The notes under the pieces: generated by a model
Seen by the model: the letters and a program-made list of their open reading frames with translations, nothing else
The model's database searches: none
What the model was told of the DNA's origin: nothing
Shown here: positions 55,936 to 64,000 of the stretch, piece after piece
Layout of the letters: every line of letters begins with the position of its first letter
Position numbering within the stretch: the stretch's first letter is position 1
Program-made: the position numbers and the translations under genes
Assembly (NCBI RefSeq): GCF_011516645.4
Contig: NZ_CP088285.1
Coordinates: 2,684,501 to 2,748,500, forward strand
From: Bradyrhizobium septentrionale
Lineage (GTDB): Bacteria > Pseudomonadota > Alphaproteobacteria > Rhizobiales > Xanthobacteraceae
Direction: 5' to 3'
DNA length: 64,000 nucleotides

Positions 55936-56715
55936 CTACCGCTTGCGCAGCTGAAAACCGCCGACCGCGGTCAGGATGAAGGAGCGCGGAAACAGCCGGA
56001 GCAGGAACGGCACAAGCTTGATGAAGGCGCCGGGCAGCACGGCGCGCTTGTTGGCCATCAGGCCGCGATAGGCCTGGCGGGCGACCTCCGCCGGCGCAAC
56101 GTTGAGGATGGCAGAATCGAATCCGGGGGCAAAGCCGGCGCGGTCCTGGAACTCGGACGGCACCGGACCCGGGCAAACCACGGTGACGCGCACGCCCTTC
56201 GGCGCCAGTTCACAGCGCAACGCCTCGGAAAACGACAGCACATAGGCCTTGCTGGCATAGTAAACCGCCATGCCGGGGCCCGGCAGGAATCCGGCGATCG
56301 AGCCGAGATTGAGGATGCCGCCGCGATTGCGGATCAGCTGGTCGGCAAAGCGCAGCGTCAGATCGGTCAGTGCCCGGATGTTGACGTTGATCATATTGAG
56401 CTGTTCGGCACGGTCGCGCTCAACGGCAAGGCCGAACAGGCCGAAACCGGCATTATTGACCAGATATTCGACCTCGACCCCTGCCTCGGTCAGGGCCTGC
56501 GCGATCCGATCGCCGGCATCGGGTTGCTGGAGATCACAGGGGATCACGATCGGCGCCGTGCCGCCCTTGGCCCCGAGCTCGTCGGCGAGCACCTTCAGGC
56601 GATCGGCGCGCCGCGCCACCAGCGCCACGCGGTGGCCATTTGATGCAAACACGCGCGCCAGTTCGGTGCCTATGCCCGCCGATGCCCCGGTTATCAGCGT
56701 CACACGCTCAGCCAC
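55936..56715 (-). CDS. SDR family NAD(P)-dependent oxidoreductase
   Basis: A 259-residue classical SDR. TLITGASAGIGTELARVFA (about 6-24), NNAGFGLFG (about 88), LNLGSIAGFLPGPGMAVYYASKAYV with catalytic S, Y and K, and VCPGPVPSEF are all present. The Gly motif with RR at the end of strand 2 (VARRADRL) suggests NADP. GTG 56715 is favoured by AGTAAGAG seven bases upstream; TTG 56721 is the alternative. The substrate is unknown. Confidence 0.9.
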   Translation of the reverse strand: MAERVTLITGASAGIGTELARVFASNGHRVALVARRADRLKVLADELGAKGGTAPIVIPCDLQQPDAGDRIAQALTEAGVEVEYLVNNAGFGLFGLAVERDRAEQLNMINVNIRALTDLTLRFADQLIRNRGGILNLGSIAGFLPGPGMAVYYASKAYVLSFSEALRCELAPKGVRVTVVCPGPVPSEFQDRAGFAPGFDSAILNVAPAEVARQAYRGLMANKRAVLPGAFIKLVPFLLRLFPRSFILTAVGGFQLRKR

Positions 56716-56941
56716 GATCAAACTCTTACTGCAAATTCTAGTGAGGTCCCCAACAGGTCGACGAGAGCATAGGCATGCGGTGGGACGCAAGCCGTGTGTA
56801 AGCTTGTGGACAGCGGCTAGGCGCTGGTTTGGCAATGAAACGCCAGATTTTCAGTCGGATTGCCCGCAATCGCGGCGGACATTAAAGTTTCGTCATCCGA
56901 GACGCCGGAAACGGGCCTCCGCTTGCGCGCCGGCCATCGTG

Positions 56942-57445
56942 TCAGATTGCCGCGTCCGCGGTGCCCCAGGGGCCTTTTGGCAGCGCCGCCTGCTTCTCGG
57001 CGACCCGATGCTTGAGGTCGATGCGGTCGCGCGAGGAAATGCCGAGCAGATCGGCGGCGCGCCAGACCACATTGTCCTCGAACTCGCTGACCTGGCCGTC
57101 GGCATAGACCAGCTCCCACATCATCTCGACGATGCGCAGCCGTCCCTCCTCGTTCACCGAGCGCATGATCACGCTGGTAAAGTGATAGAGATCCACGGCT
57201 TCGCCCTCGACCCGCATGGCGGAGGCGATCAGCTTGTCGGCGGTGCCGGGATCGAGCTGAAACCGGCTCTCGATCAGGCTGTGCAGCTTGCGCTTTTCGG
57301 CCACTGTCGGTTCGCCGTCGAGCGAGACGACATGCACCAGCAGCGCGGTCGCCGCCAGCCGATAATCGCCGTCGTCGAAGCTGCGGTCGGCCTGTGCATC
57401 GGGGGAGACGATATCGGCAATGAATTGGCGGAGTCCGTCGAGCAT
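56942..57445 (-). CDS. TerB-like (tellurite resistance B/DjlA) family protein
   Basis: A 167-residue helical protein. The TerB-like core is AATALLVHVVSLDGEPTVAEKRKLHSLI (about 30-57, split) and MMWELVYADGQVSEFEDNVVWRAADLLGIS, whose two D-G-x-x-x-x-E repeats can bind metal. The name comes from tellurite resistance, but chromosomal members have unknown roles, so no tellurite function should be assumed. ATG 57445 is chosen over longer starts that read through a short palindrome (GCATGATC/GATCATGC at 57481-57498). Confidence 0.85.
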   Translation of the reverse strand: MLDGLRQFIADIVSPDAQADRSFDDGDYRLAATALLVHVVSLDGEPTVAEKRKLHSLIESRFQLDPGTADKLIASAMRVEGEAVDLYHFTSVIMRSVNEEGRLRIVEMMWELVYADGQVSEFEDNVVWRAADLLGISSRDRIDLKHRVAEKQAALPKGPWGTADAAI

Positions 57446-57599
57446 CGCTCTCTCTGTGGAATGAAGCCTGTTTGATCTGAGCATGATCGGGATCATGCCC
57501 TGTTGAAATCTATATGGCGTGGAAACAGAACCGGCGCAATCCGCGCGGGTTCCCGCAGCGGCATTACGTTTCGGCAAGCATTACGTTTCAGCAATATGA

Positions 57600-59009
57600 C
57601 TACGGTATCTCGTACACCACGAGCTTGTCGGCAATGCCGCGCAACGCCGCTTCCTTCTGGATCGGCTTGATCGCCTCGCGATCGAGAATGCCCGCGACCT
57701 CCGCCGATTCCATCACCGGCTGGGTCAGGTGGATTTCCTGCGACGTCGACAGGCTCTGCACCCGTGCCGCGATATTCACGGTCTGGCCGAAATAATCCTG
57801 CCGCTCGTTCAGCGTCACCGCGAGGCACGGTCCCTCATGGATGCCTATCTTGACGATCAGATCTTCCTTGCCGCGCTCGGTGTTGAGCTGCTTCATCGCG
57901 GCGCGCATGCGCAGGCCCGCCGACAAGGCGTGCTCGGGCCGGATGAAGGTCGCCATCACGGCGTCGCCGATCGTCTTGACCACAGCGCCGTGCTCGGAGG
58001 CGATGATCTCGAGCAGCGCGTGGAAATGCGCGCGCACCAGATCGAACGCGGCGAGATCGCCGACCCGCTCATAGAGCGCGGTCGAGCCCTTCAGATCGGT
58101 GAACAGGAAGGTCAGCGCGGTGATCTTCAGCCGCTGGTCGACGGTGAGATTGTCGGCCTTGAACACATCGCGGAAGGTCTGGTTCGACAGCATCCGCTTT
58201 GCGGTCAGGATCGGCTTGCGCTTGCCGAGCAATTTGTGCAGTGGATCGCCCGCGATCCATACCGACGGCAGCACGCGAACGTCGGCATGATTCTCCAGCG
58301 AGAGCCGCAGCGGTCCAGGCCGCATCGTCGAGGTGCCGGTCGGCGCATGCGACTGGTTGAATGCGATCGAGAACTGCTGGCGATCGGTGGTGGGCTCGCC
58401 TTCGACGGCAAAGAAGTGCGCCGAATGCGTCACCGGCTCGAACACGATGACGAATTCACTGGGCAGATTGAGCGACAGGATCGCCTTCTCGCCGGGCGGC
58501 AATTCGAGCCCTTCCAACGTCACCTCGTTGATCAGGGTCGACACCGAGCTCTCGTCGAACTCGATCCCCGAACTCCAGAATATCTGCCGGAAATATTCCC
58601 AGATCGGCAGCGTGTTCGGCTCGTGCGCGGCAATGCGACGGACCCGCGGGCTGACGGTGAAGGCAACCTCGACCAGCTCGTCGACGGACGCCTCGTAACC
58701 GGCTGCGCAGAGCGCGCAATTGTAGTCGTCATGGCGCAGCGACTTCAGCGTCGAATGCGCATCGAGCACGCCGCCGCACCCCGGACAGAGCACGTTCCAG
58801 CTCATGTCGAACAGGCCAAGCCGGGAGGCATGCAGGAAGCCGGAGATCACCTGCTCCTCGTCGAGCCCGGTGCGGCGCGAGAAATCCAGAACGTTGATGC
58901 GATTAAGCTCGCGATCATGGCCGTCAGTGATCAGTTGCTGCATGGCATCGACGACGGCCGGATCGGTCGTCTGCCTGAGGACTGCGAAATGGGCCTGCGT
59001 ATCGCTCAT
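57600..59009 (-). CDS. Class III adenylate/guanylate cyclase with N-terminal DUF5939-like domain
   Basis: A 469-residue soluble protein. A winged-helix-like start (VLDFSRRTGLDEEQVISGFL) precedes a zinc-ribbon pair CPGC (about 76) and CALC (about 97), then a DUF5939-like beta domain to about 280. The cyclase domain is C-terminal: FTDLKGSTAL (metal Asp 1), VVKTIGDAVMATF (metal Asp 2) and QTVNIAARVQ (catalytic Asn and Arg). It should make cAMP. ATG 59009 gives MSDTQA; an in-frame ATG at 59018 is possible. Confidence 0.9.
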   Translation of the reverse strand: MSDTQAHFAVLRQTTDPAVVDAMQQLITDGHDRELNRINVLDFSRRTGLDEEQVISGFLHASRLGLFDMSWNVLCPGCGGVLDAHSTLKSLRHDDYNCALCAAGYEASVDELVEVAFTVSPRVRRIAAHEPNTLPIWEYFRQIFWSSGIEFDESSVSTLINEVTLEGLELPPGEKAILSLNLPSEFVIVFEPVTHSAHFFAVEGEPTTDRQQFSIAFNQSHAPTGTSTMRPGPLRLSLENHADVRVLPSVWIAGDPLHKLLGKRKPILTAKRMLSNQTFRDVFKADNLTVDQRLKITALTFLFTDLKGSTALYERVGDLAAFDLVRAHFHALLEIIASEHGAVVKTIGDAVMATFIRPEHALSAGLRMRAAMKQLNTERGKEDLIVKIGIHEGPCLAVTLNERQDYFGQTVNIAARVQSLSTSQEIHLTQPVMESAEVAGILDREAIKPIQKEAALRGIADKLVVYEIP

Positions 59010-59050
59010 GGTGAGCACCTAGGTGAGCATTGGGACACCGCCGCGCAAGG

Positions 59051-60436
59051 TTAGCGCGGCTTGATCGTAAACACCGGGGATCGGTTCGGCTGTGTCGTCA
59101 CCACGCCGATCGGAACCACTGGATCCTTGTCGGCCAGCGCGACGCGGAACGCGCCGATAAGCTTCGCAAGCGCAAGCGTCGCCTCGACCAGCGCGAAATG
59201 CGCGCCGATGCAGACCCGCGCGCCGACCCCGAACGGCAGATAGGCGAAGCGATCGGGCGGCGTCTCCGTCATGAAACGCTGCGGCACGAACGCGTTCGGC
59301 TCGCGCCACAGTTTTTCATGCCGGTGCAACAGCCACGGCGCGATCAGGATCACGTCATGCTTCCTGACCGAACGACCCGCGATAGTATCGGGCCCGCCTG
59401 CCGCGCGCGCGATCAAAAACGCCGGCGGATAGAGCCGCATGGTTTCATCGACCACGGCGCGGGTGAATTTCAGCCGCTCGATGTCGAGCACGCCTGAGCT
59501 CGCCGCACTCCCGACTTCTGCTGCCAATTGCTCCTGGGTCTCGGGATCGAGCGCCAGCAGATAGAGCGCCCAGAACAGCGCGGTCGCGGTCGTCTCGTGG
59601 CCCGCCAGGATCATGGTGGCGACCTGGTCGCCGAGCTGGGCGTCGGTGAAGGCCTGGCCGGTTTCGGGATCGCGCGCGGCACCCATCAGGTCGAACAGGT
59701 CGCGGGCCGGCGCGTTGTCATCCTTGCCGGCGGCGCGGCGCTCGGCCATCAGCATGCCGACAAAAGCAGTCCAGCGCTTGCGGAAACGGGCGCGCCGGAA
59801 ATCCTGCGGGGTCGGCCAGCTCAAGGGCAACACCAGGTCGAGCATATGCGGCCGCGCCAGCGTGTTGCCATATTCCATCACGAAGTCGCGCAGCGCGGCA
59901 CCGTGCCGATCCATGCCGAACGAGAACATGGTGCGGCCGGCGATCTCCAGCGTCATGCGCTGCATCGCCTCGCGCAGATCGACGGGACCGCCGCTCGCGG
60001 CCTTCAGCTTGGCGATCGTCTCGTCGACTGCTGCAATCATGGAGGGCACCAGCGTCGTCACCGCGCGCGGCGTGAACGCCGGTGCCAGCGTGCGGCGCTG
60101 ATGCTTCCATGCCCGGCCCTCGGCGATCAGAAGTCCCTCGCCCAGCATCGGACGCAGCACGCGCAGCCCGGCCGGCGTACGGGTATAGTTCTCGTAATTG
60201 TCGACCAGCACGTGGCGGATCGCATCCGGCGTGTTGAGAATGAAGCTCGAGTGCCGGAGGAAGCGGCCCTGGACGATATCGTCCTCATAGGCGCGCTGCC
60301 CCCAGGTCTCGATCGGCGAGTTGCGCATCACCCGCATCCGCTGCAGCGCGGTCATATCGTCGGGCGCGCGCGGCGGCGCCGGCGGGACCAGGGGCCGCCG
60401 CGTGACCGTGATGTCGTAGACTTCGGCTATGCTCAT
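59051..60436 (-). CDS. Cytochrome P450
   Basis: A 461-residue monooxygenase. The I-helix has MILAGHETTATALFWAL (about 275-291), ExxR is ETMRLY, and the haem loop is LPFGVGARVCIGAHFAL with Cys ligand near residue 398. The protein lacks a membrane anchor, as is usual for bacteria. The EAWKHQRR-like segment (EGRAWKHQRRTLAPAF) supports the CYP102/CYP4-like side of the family. The substrate is unknown, and no ferredoxin is adjacent. ATG 60436. Confidence 0.95.
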   Translation of the reverse strand: MSIAEVYDITVTRRPLVPPAPPRAPDDMTALQRMRVMRNSPIETWGQRAYEDDIVQGRFLRHSSFILNTPDAIRHVLVDNYENYTRTPAGLRVLRPMLGEGLLIAEGRAWKHQRRTLAPAFTPRAVTTLVPSMIAAVDETIAKLKAASGGPVDLREAMQRMTLEIAGRTMFSFGMDRHGAALRDFVMEYGNTLARPHMLDLVLPLSWPTPQDFRRARFRKRWTAFVGMLMAERRAAGKDDNAPARDLFDLMGAARDPETGQAFTDAQLGDQVATMILAGHETTATALFWALYLLALDPETQEQLAAEVGSAASSGVLDIERLKFTRAVVDETMRLYPPAFLIARAAGGPDTIAGRSVRKHDVILIAPWLLHRHEKLWREPNAFVPQRFMTETPPDRFAYLPFGVGARVCIGAHFALVEATLALAKLIGAFRVALADKDPVVPIGVVTTQPNRSPVFTIKPR

Positions 60437-60574
60437 GGTCCTCGCTTCCTGCCTCACGCAACGGCCGATCCAGCCACGCGATCCCGGCGCCATGAAGGCG
60501 CGCGGACCTTCACCAGACCTAATAAGTCAGCTCGGCGACCGCAATGCGATTCTCCAATGCCGGCCAGGTCCGCA

Positions 60575-61807
60575 TCACGATGCGCTCCTGGTTGAAGATT
60601 CCTTGCCGTCGAACAGCACGATATCGCGCGGTAGTCCGAAATAGCCGCGCGGCCGCGACATCAGCACGATGGCGCCTGCGCCGGCATCTGCGGCGAGCTG
60701 CGGCCGCGCCGCGCGCAGATGCACGATCTCGGACGAGCGCGGAAACGGCGAGCGATAGATGTGCGTCGTCATCGCATCGGGCGAGGTCAGCACGAATTCG
60801 AGCGGCCAGGACGGATCGACCTGCGCCGGACCCCAGCGGCCGTCGGCGCCGGTCTGCGAGCTGTGCAGCGGCCCGCCCCTGCGCTCGCCGGTCTCCGCCG
60901 ACACATGGTAGATGTCGACCGTGGCGCCCGGCACCGGACGGTTGGTCTGCACGCCGCCGGGCGTGCCCGTGACGAGGCCGCTCAGCCGCACCGCCGTCTC
61001 CGGCACGATCTCGATCCGCGACGGCTCGTGCCCCGCGATGAACCGGTAGATCTCGCGAAACGCCCGTGGATGAAACCCGGTCTCGCGATGGTCCACCGCG
61101 CCGAGCACCAGGTTGGTCGCGCCTTTCAGCGCCGGGCCTTCCGCCGTGACATTGGTCGGCGTGCCCGGCTTGCCGACGAAGCGGCCGTCGGCTTGCGCAT
61201 ATTTGTCGAGACCATCGCTGCGCAAGGTCAGGAATGCGGTGCCAACAGTCACTTCGCTGTCGCCGTCGTTCAGGGCGCGCAAGAACGGACCGCGTCCATT
61301 GAACTCGTTGCCGAGACCGTCATCCCACGCATACACACCGTGATTGGGCGTGCCGCACAGCACCGCGTGGCTGACGTCGCCGCCGCCACCGTTCTTGATG
61401 TAGTTGCGGATCGCATTGCCGCCGCGGGAATTGCCGACCAGCGCGATGCGCGCGGCGCCGCTGCGCTGCTTGAGCTCCCTCACCGCCTCGGCGAGCTCGC
61501 GGTGCTGGTCCTCGGTCGAGGAGCGGTTGGCCTGCTCGACCTTGTCGTCGGTGCGCGCCAGCGGGTCGGTGAAATTGAGCGCGGCCAGGCGCTCGCGCGG
61601 CACGCCGTTCGTCTCCATCCGCCAGAGCGTCGTCATCCAGAGCGGCGCGTGATCGCCATTGCCCTGCACGAACAGGATCGGCGGGATGTCGCCGGCCGGC
61701 GCCGGCTGCGCCAAGGCCGACTGAGCCAGGGCCGGGGCGGCAAGCCGGCCCGCCAGCAGGGACAGCGCGCCGGCCCCTTGCAGAATTCTCCGCCGCGACA
61801 GCGCCAT
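60575..61807 (-). CDS. Tat-exported alpha/beta hydrolase with C-terminal beta domain
   Basis: A 410-residue protein. The twin-arginine signal is SRRRILQGAGALSLLAG. The hydrolase domain has ILFVQGNGDHAPLW for the oxyanion strand and nucleophile motif IALVGNSRGGNAIRNY (GxSxG, about 147), with a probable His in AVDHRETGFHP. The last 130 residues are a transthyretin/Cna-B-like beta domain (VTGTPGGVQTNRPVPGATVDIY). It is probably a periplasmic lipase or esterase; the substrate is unknown. Confidence 0.82.
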   Translation of the reverse strand: MALSRRRILQGAGALSLLAGRLAAPALAQSALAQPAPAGDIPPILFVQGNGDHAPLWMTTLWRMETNGVPRERLAALNFTDPLARTDDKVEQANRSSTEDQHRELAEAVRELKQRSGAARIALVGNSRGGNAIRNYIKNGGGGDVSHAVLCGTPNHGVYAWDDGLGNEFNGRGPFLRALNDGDSEVTVGTAFLTLRSDGLDKYAQADGRFVGKPGTPTNVTAEGPALKGATNLVLGAVDHRETGFHPRAFREIYRFIAGHEPSRIEIVPETAVRLSGLVTGTPGGVQTNRPVPGATVDIYHVSAETGERRGGPLHSSQTGADGRWGPAQVDPSWPLEFVLTSPDAMTTHIYRSPFPRSSEIVHLRAARPQLAADAGAGAIVLMSRPRGYFGLPRDIVLFDGKESSTRSAS

Positions 61808-61959
61808 CGATTCCCCTTCCCCAAGCCTTTCAGGGCTTTAGCTGTGCCCTACGCCCGCCAAGGATACCGTAATTGCTGGACAGGACACGCGTTTCGCGGG
61901 CATCAGTTGATGCTGCCGGAATCATTCAACAAGCTATAGCAGGCCAAGCGGAACCGGAT

Positions 61960-63639
61960 ATGACCGAAGCGCGGAAGCGTCCCGACAGTATCACTGCACC
62001 GTTGCGGCATTCAATCTTCAGGCGAATCTGGCTCGCCAGCCTGCTCTCCAATCTCGGCATCCTCATCCAGGGCGTCGGCGCCGCCTGGGCGATGACGCAG
62101 ATGAGCTCGGAGGCCGACAAGGTCGCCCTGGTGCAGACCGCGCTGATGCTGCCGGTGATGCTGATCTCGATGCCGGCCGGCGCCATCGCCGACATGCATG
62201 ACCGCCGCATCGTCGCGCTGGTGTCGCTGGCGATCGCGCTGGCCGGCGCCACCACCCTGACGGTGCTGGCCTGGCTCAATCTGGTGACGCCGAACATCCT
62301 GCTCGCGCTGTGCTTCGTCGTCGGCAGCGGCATGGCGCTGTTCGGTCCGGCCTGGCAATCCTCGGTCAGCGAGCAGGTGCCGTCGGAGACGCTGCCTGCC
62401 GCGGTCGCGCTGAACGGCATCAGCTACAACATCGCGCGCAGCTTCGGCCCCGCGATCGGCGGCATCGTGGTGGCCTCCGCAGGTGCGGTGGCGGCCTTCG
62501 CGGCCAATGCCGTGCTGTATCTGCCGCTGCTCGTCGTGCTGTTCATGTGGAATCGCGTCAGCGAACCGTCGCGGCTGCCGCGCGAACGGCTGAACCGCGC
62601 CATCGTCTCCGGCGTGCGCTACATCACCAACTCGCCGTCGATCAGGATCGTGCTGACCCGCACCATGGTGACCGGCATCATCGGCGGCTCGGTCTCGGCG
62701 CTGATGCCGCTGGTGGCGCGCGACCTGCTGCATGGCGGCGCGCAGACCTACGGCATCATGCTCGGCGCGTTCGGCATGGGCGCCGTGATCGGCGCGCTCA
62801 ACATCAGCGAGATCCGCAGCCGGCTCAGCGGCGAAGCCGCGATTCGCGCCTGTGCGCTGTCGATGGGCGCGGCGATCGCCGCAGTCGCCCTGAGCAAGGA
62901 GCCGGTGATCACCGCCGCAGCACTGGTGGTTGCCGGTGCGGCGTGGATGCTCGCGGTCGCGCTGTTCAATATCGGCGTGCAGCTCTCGGCGCCGCGCTGG
63001 GTCGCCGGCCGTTCGCTGGCGGCCTTTCAAGCCTCGATCGCCGGCGGCATCGCAATCGGAAGCTGGGGCTGGGGACGTATCACGGATTTGGGCGGCGTCG
63101 AGATGGCGCTGCTGATCTCCGCCGGCTTGATGCTGCTGTCGCCGCTGCTCGGCCTCTGGCTGCGGATGCCGCCGATTGGCGCGCGCAACGAGGACGCGAC
63201 GGAAGCGCTGGCCGATCCCGAGGTGCGGCTGCAACTTTCTGGACGTAGCGGGCCGCTGGTGGTCGAGATCGAATACCGGGTGGCGCAGGAGAATGCCCGC
63301 GCCTTCCATAATGTGATGCAGGATGTGCAGCTCAGCCGGCAGCGCAATGGCGCCTATGGCTGGTCGATCGCGCGCGACATCGCCGATCCCGAATTGTGGA
63401 CCGAGCGCTATCATTGCCCGACCTGGCTCGATTTCCTGCGCCAGCGCAACCGCGCCACCCAGATCGAACGCGAACTGCACCAGAAGGCGGCCGACTTCCA
63501 CATCGGCGCCGAGCCGGTCCGCGTGCGCCGGATGCTGGAGCGCCCGTTCGGATCGGTGCGCTGGAAGGACGAGACCCCGGACCGCGCCGCCAAGGAGGTG
63601 ATCCCGGTGGTCGCGACCGCGGCGGGAAGTAGCACCTGA
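61960..63639 (+). CDS. MFS transporter with C-terminal ABM-like domain
   Basis: A 559-residue protein. About 12 helices span residues 20-410, in the EntS/MFS_3 style (FRRIWLASLLSNLGILIQGVGAAWAMTQMS, split; MPAGAIADMHDRR; FGPAIGGIVVASAGA). The last 125 residues form a soluble domain (VVEIEYRVAQENARAF, YGWSIARDIADPELWTERYHCPTW) resembling dimeric alpha-beta-barrel/ABM monooxygenase-like folds. The substrate is unknown; relatives include siderophore exporters. ATG 61960 is the first within a good context. Confidence 0.88.
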   Translation: MTEARKRPDSITAPLRHSIFRRIWLASLLSNLGILIQGVGAAWAMTQMSSEADKVALVQTALMLPVMLISMPAGAIADMHDRRIVALVSLAIALAGATTLTVLAWLNLVTPNILLALCFVVGSGMALFGPAWQSSVSEQVPSETLPAAVALNGISYNIARSFGPAIGGIVVASAGAVAAFAANAVLYLPLLVVLFMWNRVSEPSRLPRERLNRAIVSGVRYITNSPSIRIVLTRTMVTGIIGGSVSALMPLVARDLLHGGAQTYGIMLGAFGMGAVIGALNISEIRSRLSGEAAIRACALSMGAAIAAVALSKEPVITAAALVVAGAAWMLAVALFNIGVQLSAPRWVAGRSLAAFQASIAGGIAIGSWGWGRITDLGGVEMALLISAGLMLLSPLLGLWLRMPPIGARNEDATEALADPEVRLQLSGRSGPLVVEIEYRVAQENARAFHNVMQDVQLSRQRNGAYGWSIARDIADPELWTERYHCPTWLDFLRQRNRATQIERELHQKAADFHIGAEPVRVRRMLERPFGSVRWKDETPDRAAKEVIPVVATAAGSST

Positions 63640-63862
63640 TCCGGCGACCGCCCCGCAATCGCCTCTCCCCACGACGGGGCATCGCAACGGATCTGGCCCT
63701 CGGCCGGACTGCCGGCTGATCTCATCGAGCCGATCAAGGCGGCGCCACCCGGCGAGTCGCGTCACCGCGTCGCTTGGTAAATTTGAGCGCCGACGCCTAG
63801 ACTTGCGGCCAACATAGAAAACGACCGACCCACCCAAGGGCCGTTCACCTCGGGAGAACACC

Positions 63863-64000
63863 ATGATCACACGAACCAAGGACAAGACTTCCAGTCGTCG
63901 TCGCTTTCTGAAAGCGGCTGCGGCAGGCGCTGCCACCGCCGTCGTCGCCCCGACCGTCGTCAGCGCCCAAGGGCCGATCAACATGCGCTGGCAGAGCACC
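63863..64000 (+). CDS. TRAP transporter substrate-binding protein, N-terminal part (partial)
   Basis: The first 46 residues run off the window. A Tat signal (SSRRRFLKAAAAGAATAVVAP) ends near VSAQ, followed by GPINMRWQST, the typical opening of DctP-like TRAP binding proteins. GGGAG precedes ATG 63863. The 223-base gap before it shows no gene. Confidence 0.7.
   Translation, partial: MITRTKDKTSSRRRFLKAAAAGAATAVVAPTVVSAQGPINMRWQST

Noticed and set aside
56942..57445. Tellurite-resistance locus
   Set aside because: Only one TerB-like gene is present, with no terA, C, D, E or Z. The family name alone does not support the function.

Overview
The window looks like a chromosomal segment of an alphaproteobacterium of the Bradyrhizobium type (Nitrobacteraceae). 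The evidence is high GC, dense gene packing with ATGA overlaps, protein families typical of this group (IalB-like, TAXI-type binding proteins, an SbmA/BacA-like ABC protein, FCD-free LysR/TetR regulators), and many short palindromic interspersed repeats of the kind that fill Bradyrhizobium intergenic regions. The genus call is inference from protein resemblance; no database was searched.

Layout. 1-2.4 kb: end of an unknown gene, a TauE/SafE permease with a small membrane partner, and a divergent LysR regulator. 2.6-6.1 kb: complete sdhCDAB operon. 6.1-11.1 kb (minus): a protein-acetyltransferase-like ACD/GNAT fusion, then feoB-feoA with an Irr-like palindrome upstream. 11.5-16.4 kb: hybrid sensor kinase, a 770-bp gene-free stretch with a strongly structured repeat, and a BacA/BclA-like ABC protein. 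16.4-21.4 kb: two repeat copies, a VOC protein, a Pro-rich small ORF, a large Pro/Ala-rich OmpA protein, and a divergent NTF2-like/TetR pair with two tandem operators. 21.6-28.3 kb: argG, a PAP2 phosphatase, a membrane protein, rlmN, an IalB-like protein, an SDR and a divergent quinone oxidoreductase. 28.7-33.5 kb: Sel1-like protein, two TAXI-type binding proteins without permease, YkvA-like protein and pterin dehydratase. 33.8-40.1 kb: a frameshifted phoD, a cell-wall amidase, two unknown exported proteins, a single-domain response regulator and a Crp/Fnr regulator behind a perfect palindrome.

40.3-42.9 kb is the most unusual locus: an overlapping cluster of an Lgt-like integral membrane protein, a Cys-rich radical SAM enzyme resembling the tetraether-lipid synthase (Tes) family, and two related small membrane proteins. 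It suggests an uncharacterised membrane-lipid modification. 43-52 kb is mostly housekeeping: typA, an FAD amine oxidase, a DCC/SDR-DoxX/DUF2269 cluster (the last with a damaged N-terminus), a GNAT gene behind a CtrA box, ppa, folD, yggU, yggT and tRNA-Ala(CGC). 52.5-64 kb: enoyl-CoA hydratase, an intact IS1182-type element inserted in CTAG, a glutamine amidotransferase-like protein, SDR, TerB-like protein, class III adenylate cyclase, cytochrome P450, a Tat-exported hydrolase, an MFS exporter and the start of a TRAP-type binding protein.

Two genes (phoD-like and DUF2269) are broken by small indels. These could be true mutations or sequence errors.
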